Of a DNA stretch of 5,144 nucleotides, positions 1 to 5,144 are shown piece by piece; within the stretch, counting starts at the first letter, position 1, and each line of letters opens with the position of its first letter. The DNA comes from Deltaproteobacteria bacterium. Its GTDB lineage: Bacteria; Desulfobacterota; Desulfobacteria; Desulfobacterales; Desulfatirhabdiaceae. The position numbers and the translations under genes are program-made. The DNA lies in contig JAPLJE010000661.1 of assembly GCA_026388755.1 (NCBI GenBank), positions 1-5,144 of the forward strand, read 5' to 3'. A model generated the notes under the pieces. It was not told where the DNA came from. It made no database searches and was given only the letters and a program-made list of their open reading frames with translations.

Positions 1-294
1 CAGATTGAATCGATCTGCGTTGGTGGATCCGGTGCGGCGCTGGATGCACACAATGAGCTCTAGGGCAACGGCGATTTCAGCTGCTGCGGCCGTCATGACA
101 AACAAGGCCATGACCTGTCCGTTCATATCCGTCCAGCGCATGGCGGCGGCGACGAATGCAATGCCTGCGGCGTTCAGTATGACTTCCACGCCGATCAGGA
201 TCATGAAAAGACTCTTGCGGGTCATGGCGCAGGCCGCTCCCATCACAAAAAGCAGGATCGCCAGAAACAGCATGTGCGTAAAGGGGATGGTCAT
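1..294 (-). CDS. nuoK: NADH-quinone oxidoreductase subunit K, last few codons outside window
   Basis: NuoK (ND4L homologue) is a small membrane subunit of complex I that takes part in proton translocation. The frame is open from ATG at 294 to the left edge, giving 98 residues beginning MTIPFTHMLF and ending NADRFNL. The family is about 100 residues, so only a few codons and the stop are missing. Three transmembrane helices are visible at about 7-24, 28-51 and 60-84. The two buried glutamates needed for coupling are present: Glu37 in LIGVEVILNA and Glu73 in AAAAEIAVAL, equivalent to E. coli Glu36 and Glu72. A third acidic residue, Glu79, sits in the same helix where E. coli has alanine. The start overlaps the nuoJ stop (ATGA) and has a strong GGAGG site inside the end of nuoJ. 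nuoL is expected next, off the left edge. Confidence 0.96.
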   Translation of the reverse strand, partial: MTIPFTHMLFLAILLFVMGAACAMTRKSLFMILIGVEVILNAAGIAFVAAAMRWTDMNGQVMALFVMTAAAAEIAVALELIVCIQRRTGSTNADRFNL

Positions 295-806
295 GGGGTA
301 TCCTCCGAATGGTCCTTTCGGCGTCCCAGGTAAAGTGCTCCGATCAGGGCTGCAAGAAGCAGTATCGAGGCGATTTCGACCGGAAACCAGTACTCCTGAA
401 ACAGCAGTTTGCCGAACTCCTGCGGCGTGCCCATCACGGCCGGCGGGCGCAGGCGGTTCCCCGGATCGGCAAAAACGAGCAGTCCGGCCATGACTGCGCT
501 GATTCCTGCCAGAACTATTGCTGGAAGCCATTGCTTTATGCGTGACGGTTTATCAATGGGAGACCGCTGGTCTTTGACCATCATGACCACAAAGAGAAAC
601 AGCACCATGATGCCGCCGGCGTAGATGATGACTTCAAGCGCCGCCAGAAGCGGGGCGCCTAGAATATAAAACAGCACGGCGGTTCCCATGAAGGAAATCA
701 CCAGATAACATACGGCATGGACTGCGCTTTTCCGGGTGATGGCCAGTCCTGTCGCACTGATAACAACCGCTGCTGCAAGATAAAAAATGGTGTTAAATAC
801 GGTCAC
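291..806 (-). CDS. nuoJ: NADH-quinone oxidoreductase subunit J (membrane), GTG start
   Basis: NuoJ (ND6 homologue) is a membrane subunit of complex I between NuoH and the antiporter-like subunits; its third helix changes shape during coupling. The protein has 171 residues (E. coli 184, with a longer tail). Five hydrophobic segments can be seen at about 5-22, 30-50, 55-77, 92-112 and 140-161. The most telling is ALEVIIYAGGIMVLFLFVVM (56-75), nearly identical to the E. coli third helix, with Glu58 and Tyr62 at the positions equivalent to E. coli Glu55 and Tyr59. The start codon is GTG (bases 804-806), overlapping the nuoI TGA as GTGA and preceded by AGGAG 9 bases upstream. The TGA stop overlaps the nuoK ATG as ATGA. 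There is no competing in-frame ATG near the start, and the overlap supports this choice. Confidence 0.95.
   Translation of the reverse strand: MTVFNTIFYLAAAVVISATGLAITRKSAVHAVCYLVISFMGTAVLFYILGAPLLAALEVIIYAGGIMVLFLFVVMMVKDQRSPIDKPSRIKQWLPAIVLAGISAVMAGLLVFADPGNRLRPPAVMGTPQEFGKLLFQEYWFPVEIASILLLAALIGALYLGRRKDHSEDTP
302..306 (-). promoter_or_regulatory. Ribosome binding site of nuoK (GGAGG)
   Basis: GGAGG lies inside the 3' end of nuoJ, 7 bases before the nuoK ATG at 294. It is the best Shine-Dalgarno match in the window and fixes the nuoK start at the ATGA overlap. Confidence 0.75.
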
Positions 807-1360
807 GGCATCAGACTCCTGATATCCACGGGTTCATCTTCCCCGATATGGCTTCCTTTGTCGCCCACCATGGCAACGCCGGCATGACGGTAAAAATTGT
901 AGTTGCTGTTTTTGCCGCCGTGATTGACCAACAGGTCTTCTTTTTCATAAAGCAGTTTGAGGATATTCCGCTGGCAGGTTTCAAAATGCGGTGTGAGCTG
1001 AATAGCCAGGGTCGGGCAGGCCTCTTCGCAGAAACCGCAATAAATGCAGCGGGAAAAATTGATACGAAACCAGGCGGCATGACGTCTGCCGTCAGATCGT
1101 TCGGCCGACTGCATGGAAATGCAGTTTACCGGACAGACCCCCGAGCACAGATAACAGGCCACGCACCGTTCATCCCCGTCCGGGTCACGTGTCAGGATGA
1201 TGGTTGCGCGGGTGCGTTCCGGAAGCCGGCGCTTGAACTCCGGATACGGCTCTGTTATGGGCTTTCGGAACAGATGCCGTAACGTCATGGCAAATCCGGT
1301 CAGAAGCCCGTAAGCGCCTTCGAATAGGGTTTGAGATAAGGGCTGATTTTCGTTTTTCAT
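803..1360 (-). CDS. nuoI: NADH-quinone oxidoreductase subunit I (2 x [4Fe-4S] ferredoxin)
   Basis: NuoI (TYKY homologue) carries clusters N6a and N6b, which take electrons from NuoG to cluster N2 in NuoB, next to the quinone site. The protein has 185 residues, close to E. coli (180). An N-terminal amphipathic region (about 10-35) is expected to lie along the membrane. Two ferredoxin motifs follow: Cys66, Cys69, Cys72 and Cys76 in RCVACYLCSGVCP, and Cys105, Cys108, Cys111 and Cys115 in SRCIYCGFCEEACPT. As usual for this fold, the fourth ligand of each cluster comes from the other motif. The tail (YEKEDLLVNHGGK, then NFYRHAG and VDIRSLMP) follows the E. coli-type pattern. The gene begins 2 bases after the nuoH stop with no clear Shine-Dalgarno sequence, so its translation probably depends on ribosomes finishing nuoH. 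Its stop overlaps the nuoJ start (GTGA). Confidence 0.97.
   Translation of the reverse strand: MKNENQPLSQTLFEGAYGLLTGFAMTLRHLFRKPITEPYPEFKRRLPERTRATIILTRDPDGDERCVACYLCSGVCPVNCISMQSAERSDGRRHAAWFRINFSRCIYCGFCEEACPTLAIQLTPHFETCQRNILKLLYEKEDLLVNHGGKNSNYNFYRHAGVAMVGDKGSHIGEDEPVDIRSLMP
816..820 (-). promoter_or_regulatory. Ribosome binding site of nuoJ (AGGAG)
   Basis: AGGAG lies within the last codons of nuoI, 9 bases before the GTG at 806. It supports the GTG start, which would otherwise be easy to miss. Confidence 0.7.
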
Positions 1361-1362
1361 GA

Positions 1363-2361
1363 CTAATTTTTCAGCATCAACAGCACAGCGCCGGTGACAA
1401 CGATATTGACCAGAGCCAGGGGCGTCAGAAACTTCCAGCCCATGTCCATCAACTGATCGGAGCGAAAGCGCGGTAATGTCCCCCGGACCCAGATCATTCC
1501 AAAAGCAACGGCGGCGATTTTAATAAGCAGCCAGATGATTCCGGGGAAAAACGGGCCGTGCCAGCCGCCCAGAAAAAATACGGCTGTTAATGCTCCCAGC
1601 GTTACCAACGTGACATATTCGCCTAAAAAAAACAATCCGAATCTAAGGCCGCTGTATTCCGTGTGATAGCCTGCAATCAGCTCGTTTTCGGCTTCCGGCA
1701 GATCAAAAGGGATGCGTTTGATTTCCGCCATGGCGCTGACAAAAAAAATGGCAAAGGAAACCGGCTGAATAAAAATGAACGGAGTGCTTGTCTGAGCGGA
1801 CACTATATCCACCAGGCTGAAAGAGCCGGCCTGCATGACCACCGGAACCAGGGACAGCCCCAGCGACAATTCATAGCTGATCATCTGGCTAACGCCCCGG
1901 ATTGCTCCCAGAAGGCTGTATTTGGAATGGGACGCCCATCCGCCCAGGGCTACCCCGTAAACGCCCAGGGATGAGAGTCCGAGGACTGCCAGAAGCCCCA
2001 CATTCAGATCCGTAATCACCAGTGGTATCCGGTTGCCCCTCAGGGTCAGACTGTCTCCAAAGGGCACCACCGCAAAAATGAGCATGGCGGTGGCGGCCGC
2101 AACTGCCGGTGCATAGCGGAAAATCAAGCGATCCGCCCCTCGGGGCATGACATCTTCCTTGGTCATCATCTTGATCAGATCCGCAATCGGCTGCAGCAGT
2201 CCGAAGGGGCCGGCCCGGTTGGGGCCGATGCGGATCTGCATCCGGGCCAGAAGCTTTCTTTCGACCAGCACCAGGTAGGCGGCTCCGAGCAGCAGGGCCA
2301 GCAGCGCGGCACCGAGTTTGATGATCAGCAGTATAAACCCCAATATCCACTGGGTTAGCAT
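1363..2361 (-). CDS. nuoH: NADH-quinone oxidoreductase subunit H (membrane, quinone-site subunit)
   Basis: NuoH (ND1 homologue) is the membrane subunit at the junction with the peripheral arm. It forms the entrance of the quinone cavity and the first part of the charge relay to the proton pumps. At 332 residues it has full family length (E. coli about 325). About eight hydrophobic segments are visible, the first at about 6-33. Family motifs in order: [20 protein letters not shown] (32-51), TKED (67-70), DLNVG (118-122), the SYE glutamate (Glu164), [17 protein letters not shown] (212-228) and GYHTEYSG (231-238). The last two belong to the charged loops lining the quinone site. The GYHTEYSG and GGWHGP wording resembles E. 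coli NuoH. The ATG start has an AAGGGA ribosome site 7 bases upstream, and the gene ends with TAG two bases before nuoI. No key residue appears missing. Confidence 0.97.
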   Translation of the reverse strand: MLTQWILGFILLIIKLGAALLALLLGAAYLVLVERKLLARMQIRIGPNRAGPFGLLQPIADLIKMMTKEDVMPRGADRLIFRYAPAVAAATAMLIFAVVPFGDSLTLRGNRIPLVITDLNVGLLAVLGLSSLGVYGVALGGWASHSKYSLLGAIRGVSQMISYELSLGLSLVPVVMQAGSFSLVDIVSAQTSTPFIFIQPVSFAIFFVSAMAEIKRIPFDLPEAENELIAGYHTEYSGLRFGLFFLGEYVTLVTLGALTAVFFLGGWHGPFFPGIIWLLIKIAAVAFGMIWVRGTLPRFRSDQLMDMGWKFLTPLALVNIVVTGAVLLMLKN

Positions 2362-2368
2362 TAAAAAA

Positions 2369-2374
2369 TCCCTT
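2369..2374 (-). promoter_or_regulatory. Ribosome binding site of nuoH (AAGGGA)
   Basis: AAGGGA lies 7 bases before the nuoH ATG at 2361, separated from it by a T-rich spacer (TTTTTTA). It sits in the 34-base gap between nuoG and nuoH, the largest gap in the window. It is a moderate match to the Shine-Dalgarno consensus. Confidence 0.6.
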
Positions 2375-2395
2375 CATGCAACAGTTGCGAATTCA

Positions 2396-4711
2396 TCATG
2401 GCTTCTTCAACAGTGCGGATTCCACGCGGCTGAGAATCGGGGAATATCCGGAAAGTTCTTCGATCCCGTAAAAAGAATCCGCGCGGAGAGGATCGCATTG
2501 GTTGTTGTCGGTTATACCTGGAAAACAGACTGCAACCCCGGTAACTGGCTGAGCATTCGTATTTTTGGGGAAAATGCGCAGGTTGTTCGGAATCTCCGCG
2601 CTGTTTTCAATGGGAACATCCATGTTCAGTTCCAGCCCAATCCGGGACCAGAGATCATGAAAAGAGCTGACAGCAGGTTGAGATGATGAAATGGCGGCTT
2701 CCAGTTCTGATAGAACCTGCCAGGCGGCTTTGGCGCCTGCACCGGGAATGTCGTTTCGAAACTTCCGCGGCGGGTGTTTCCCGCCGCTCAATTGCGTCAG
2801 GGGCATGCCATTGGAGTGAACCGGAGCTGCCCGTTGCAGGCGGCCTTCCTGATTGATGAAGCTGGCCTGAGTTTCAAAATGCGTCATCGTGGGAATAATG
2901 ATGTGCATCGGAGCAGATGCATCCATTGTGGTGGGCGTCTGTTCAACAAACCCGATCGTGCGATTCGGAAGATAATCCATCATAACCAGGAGATCGAGTT
3001 TTCCCAGTGCATTTTTCATCCGTTCCGGATCCGGATATTGATATAAGGGATCTATTTCCACCAGAAGCAGTGCCTTGATATTTCCATTTTCAATGGCGCC
3101 AAGAAGCTCGGAAAATGAATCGCATCCGGCAGATGCAATGGTCGCTCCAAATGCATTGGCGCCGGGAAGCACATAAAAAAGACCTGTGCGTTTACTTTCG
3201 GCTTGAAGATGAAGCGTCAGATCGGCAGCCGCAGCGATGACGGATGAACTGGCGATGTCCGTGCCGCATACAATCACCGGTCTTTGGCTGTTTTGAAGCA
3301 TTGTTGTCAGGGCCTGCTGCATTTCAGAAGTATTCCGGGAATCTGCATATGCTTCTGGAGGCACATTTTTATCCGAAAATCCGTCGGTGGTATCCGGTAA
3401 AAAGGATCGCAACAGCTCCCGAAGAGTCGAATCCAGATCAGTAGCTGTCAGCGGCCAGTGGTTGAATTCAAAGGGCAGTGAAACCGGACGGGGATCAAGG
3501 ACGGCGACCTTGGCTCCGGCCCGATGAGCCTGACGCATGGCCAGCGCCAGCATGGGCGCTTCCTGGATCGGATCAGTGCCCAAAACCAGAATGGCGTCGG
3601 CATGTTCCACCTCGCGCAAGGAAATCGTCAGATCCGGGTTCAGCCTGTTGACCGCAGCGGCCACTTTGTCCTGCTGCAACCGATCCATAAAAAAACAGGG
3701 GCTTCGCCAACCCAGCGCATTCGCCATGAATTTAAGGCTCATCTGGGTTTCCACGCTGGATCGGGATGATGCCATGCAGGCAATGCCATCTGGCCCAGCG
3801 GATTGGGAAATCGTTTTTAGCTTATCGGTTGCTGCCAGTAGCGCGTCTTTATAAGTTGCTGCGTTGCCGTGAATACGGGCCTGTCGAGGCCGGTCCGGGT
3901 GGTTGGCGAAGGCAAACCCGAAACGGCCGCGGTCGCAGATAAAATGGCCGTTGATATTTTCAGCATAACGCGCTTCCACCCGCATCAGCTCCCGATACCG
4001 GGCGCTGACCACGGTATGGCATCCCAGAGAGCAATGAATACAAAGCGAAGGCGCCCGCTGAAAATCCCAACGTCTGCCCTTAAATCTGGCGGGTTTGTCC
4101 GTCAATACGCCGGTGGGGCAAATGTCGATGAGGTTGCCGGAAAATGGGTTTTCCAGCGGGCCGTCCGAGTACCTGCCAAAATAGGTGCGGCTGGCGATCC
4201 CCATGACTCCAAAATCGAGGTATCCGCAGAAATCCTGATAAAAACGCTTGCAGCGATAGCATTGAATACAGCGGTTCATCTCGTGCTGAACCAGCTCGCC
4301 CAGGTACTGATCCCGATACGTGCGTTTATTACCCATATAGCGACGCATGGCATGCCCGCCGGATATGGTTTCGTCCTGAAGCAGACAGTGGCCGCCTTCA
4401 TCGCAGACCGGACAGTCATGCGGGTGATTCAGCATCATTAGCTCAATGATAAAACGCCTGAAATCCACAGCCTCGTCGTCGGTGCTGGAAATCACCATTC
4501 CGTCCCTGGCTTCAACCATGCAGCTCATCTGAAGCCCGCGAACCGGGCCCTCCAGAAATTTTACGGCGCACATCCGGCAGGCTCCGACCGACCCGAGCGC
4601 CGGGTGATAGCAAAAGCGAGGAATCATGATGCCCGCCTGCTCTGCTGCGGCAATCACCTTGATGCCCTGAGAAAACTCGATATTTCGACCATCGATGATC
4701 AGTTTCGGCAT
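2396..4711 (-). CDS. nuoG: NADH-quinone oxidoreductase subunit G (iron-sulfur / molybdopterin-oxidoreductase-like)
   Basis: NuoG is the largest peripheral-arm subunit of complex I and carries electrons from NuoF towards NuoI. The protein has 771 residues from the start MPKLIIDG. An N-terminal [2Fe-2S] ferredoxin domain (about 1-78) holds the N1b ligands Cys34, Cys45, Cys48 and Cys64. Next comes the N5 site (His96, Cys100, Cys103, Cys109), then N4 (Cys148, Cys151, Cys154, Cys198). A further site, Cys224, Cys227, Cys231 and Cys259 (C-x2-C-x3-C-x27-C), matches the off-pathway N7 cluster that many complexes I have lost. From about 270 onward the protein is a molybdopterin-oxidoreductase fold, with a family motif at 612-628 (FETQASFINQEGRLQ); in this family the fold is normally without pterin. 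E. coli NuoG is about 908 residues, so this form is shorter, mainly in the C-terminal half. A start 63 bases upstream is possible but would overlap nuoF; the chosen ATG has an AGAGG site and the usual family N-terminus. It ends in a tandem TGA TGA. Confidence 0.97.
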   Translation of the reverse strand: MPKLIIDGRNIEFSQGIKVIAAAEQAGIMIPRFCYHPALGSVGACRMCAVKFLEGPVRGLQMSCMVEARDGMVISSTDDEAVDFRRFIIELMMLNHPHDCPVCDEGGHCLLQDETISGGHAMRRYMGNKRTYRDQYLGELVQHEMNRCIQCYRCKRFYQDFCGYLDFGVMGIASRTYFGRYSDGPLENPFSGNLIDICPTGVLTDKPARFKGRRWDFQRAPSLCIHCSLGCHTVVSARYRELMRVEARYAENINGHFICDRGRFGFAFANHPDRPRQARIHGNAATYKDALLAATDKLKTISQSAGPDGIACMASSRSSVETQMSLKFMANALGWRSPCFFMDRLQQDKVAAAVNRLNPDLTISLREVEHADAILVLGTDPIQEAPMLALAMRQAHRAGAKVAVLDPRPVSLPFEFNHWPLTATDLDSTLRELLRSFLPDTTDGFSDKNVPPEAYADSRNTSEMQQALTTMLQNSQRPVIVCGTDIASSSVIAAAADLTLHLQAESKRTGLFYVLPGANAFGATIASAGCDSFSELLGAIENGNIKALLLVEIDPLYQYPDPERMKNALGKLDLLVMMDYLPNRTIGFVEQTPTTMDASAPMHIIIPTMTHFETQASFINQEGRLQRAAPVHSNGMPLTQLSGGKHPPRKFRNDIPGAGAKAAWQVLSELEAAISSSQPAVSSFHDLWSRIGLELNMDVPIENSAEIPNNLRIFPKNTNAQPVTGVAVCFPGITDNNQCDPLRADSFYGIEELSGYSPILSRVESALLKKP

Positions 4712-4717
4712 TGCCGG

Positions 4718-4722
4718 CCTCT
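4718..4722 (-). promoter_or_regulatory. Ribosome binding site of nuoG (AGAGG)
   Basis: Read on the minus strand, AGAGG overlaps the last base of the nuoF stop codon and lies 6 bases before the ATG at 4711. It supports starting nuoG at MPKLIIDG rather than at the in-frame ATG further upstream inside nuoF. Confidence 0.7.
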
Positions 4723-5144
4723 CATTTGAAGGGACACCCGCGCTGGCTGATGTGCTCCCGCACTTCATCTTCAAAATAGGTTAAAAGGCTTTCCACCGGA
4801 GAAGCCGCGCCCGGCGCCAGGGCGCAGTAGGAGTTACACAGATGTTTGCTCATCCGGCGCAGCAAAGGGATATATTCTTCCCTGCCTTCTCCGGCTTCGA
4901 TGCGGGCCAGGATATCCCGGATATACGGCAGACCTTCCCGGCACGGGGTGCACCAGCCGCAGGACTCACGGGCAAAGAATTCGATCATGTTCAGGGTTGC
5001 GCCCACCAGACATGTCTTGTGATCGAACACGATGATCGATCCGGTTCCAAGGCGGTGACCCACTTTTTTCATGGCTTCAAAATCCATTTCGATATCATAG
5101 AAAGATTTTGGCAGAAAGCGGGTGGAGGCGCCTCCCGGCAGACA
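4722..5144 (-). CDS. nuoF: NADH-quinone oxidoreductase subunit F, C-terminal part (5' end outside window)
   Basis: NuoF is the NADH-binding, FMN-containing peripheral subunit of complex I. It oxidises NADH and passes electrons through FMN to the N3 [4Fe-4S] cluster. Only the last 140 codons lie in the window; the family is about 430-450 residues long, so this is roughly the final third, and the NADH- and FMN-binding Rossmann-like part is off the right edge. The reading frame is open to the edge, beginning LPGGAST, a stretch typical of the family just before the N3 domain. The N3 ligands are visible in ESCGWCTPCREG (Cys62, Cys65, Cys68 of the visible part), with the fourth in NSYCALAPGA (Cys107). 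The wording CGWCTPC, GLP and APGA matches E. coli NuoF more closely than the CGQCTPC form common elsewhere. The gene stops with TGA 10 bases before the nuoG start. Whether nuoE lies upstream cannot be seen. Identification is secure. Confidence 0.97.
   Translation of the reverse strand, partial: CLPGGASTRFLPKSFYDIEMDFEAMKKVGHRLGTGSIIVFDHKTCLVGATLNMIEFFARESCGWCTPCREGLPYIRDILARIEAGEGREEYIPLLRRMSKHLCNSYCALAPGAASPVESLLTYFEDEVREHISQRGCPFK

Noticed and set aside
5..493. Plus-strand open frame of 162 codons antisense to nuoK and nuoJ
   Set aside because: The opposite strand encodes clear NuoK and NuoJ with the expected overlap. The plus-strand product is low-complexity with no recognisable domain.
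848..1282. Plus-strand open frame of 144 codons antisense to nuoI
   Set aside because: It is antisense to the conserved nuoI ferredoxin motifs and shows no family features of its own.
1889..2377. Minus-strand open frame of 162 codons overlapping the start of nuoH
   Set aside because: It is nuoH read in another frame; the nuoH frame carries all the conserved motifs.
2378..2388. Small palindrome GCAACTGTTGC in the nuoG-nuoH gap
   Set aside because: At most a 4-base stem with a 3-base loop, too weak to act as a terminator. The downstream T-run is the spacer between the nuoH ribosome site and its ATG.
3869..4441. Plus-strand open frame of 190 codons antisense to nuoG
   Set aside because: It lies wholly opposite the cluster-binding part of nuoG, has no recognisable domain, and its composition follows from the antisense of a coding strand.
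2396..4711. Alternative reading of nuoG as a formate dehydrogenase or hydrogenase iron-sulfur subunit
   Set aside because: Those proteins share the N-terminal cluster domains, but the position between nuoF and nuoH, the N7 spacing and the NuoG-type C-terminal domain all fit complex I.
4712..4774. Longer nuoG start at 4774 adding 21 residues
   Set aside because: It would overlap the end of nuoF by 53 bases. The added residues do not resemble the family, and the start at 4711 has a ribosome site and the usual ferredoxin-domain N-terminus.
4807..4825. GC-rich inverted repeat (GCGCCC, 7-base loop, GGGCGC) as a possible terminator or attenuator
   Set aside because: It lies within the conserved CALAPGAA coding stretch of nuoF, has no T-run, and is explained by GC-rich alanine, proline and glycine codons.
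1..5144. Defence system, mobile element, CRISPR array or other undescribed system
   Set aside because: The window is filled by contiguous nuo genes with gaps of at most 34 bases. No repeats, transposase or unexplained coding frame remain.

Overview
This window is an uninterrupted stretch of a respiratory complex I (proton-pumping NADH:quinone oxidoreductase) operon. Every gene lies on the minus strand. Read in the direction of transcription, from right to left, the order is nuoF (3' part only), nuoG, nuoH, nuoI, nuoJ and nuoK (lacking only its last few codons and stop). This is the canonical F-G-H-I-J-K order. nuoA-E and the rest of nuoF would be expected beyond the right edge, and nuoL-M-N beyond the left edge.

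The source is a Gram-negative-type bacterium with moderate GC, roughly in the fifties by eye. The proteins resemble the E. coli-type branch of complex I: NuoF has the CGWCTPCREGLP form of the N3 motif, NuoG carries all four ligands of the extra N7 cluster, and NuoI and NuoH have E. coli-like motifs. The genes nevertheless differ enough from enterobacterial sequences that an enteric host is unlikely. A proteobacterium or a member of the former Deltaproteobacteria (Desulfobacterota) is a plausible guess, but the window has no taxonomic marker that settles it.

Layout, minus strand: nuoF 3' end (5144-4722); 10-base gap; nuoG (4711-2396); 34-base gap; nuoH (2361-1363); 2-base gap; nuoI (1360-803); 4-base overlap GTGA; nuoJ (806-291); 4-base overlap ATGA; nuoK (294 to the left edge). 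No gap exceeds 34 bases. I see no promoter, terminator, RNA gene, repeat array, insertion sequence or CRISPR. The genes are evidently co-transcribed, and several are probably translationally coupled.

The genes work together as follows. NuoF (with NuoE, outside the window) takes electrons from NADH through FMN and the N3 cluster. NuoG passes them through N1b, N4 and N5. NuoI carries them through N6a and N6b to the quinone site, which NuoH helps to form together with NuoB and NuoD. NuoH, NuoJ and NuoK are membrane subunits that link quinone reduction to proton pumping. All expected metal ligands and the key membrane glutamates are present and there are no frameshifts, so the complex looks functional.

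I found no undescribed system. The findings listed are small features of a well-known operon.
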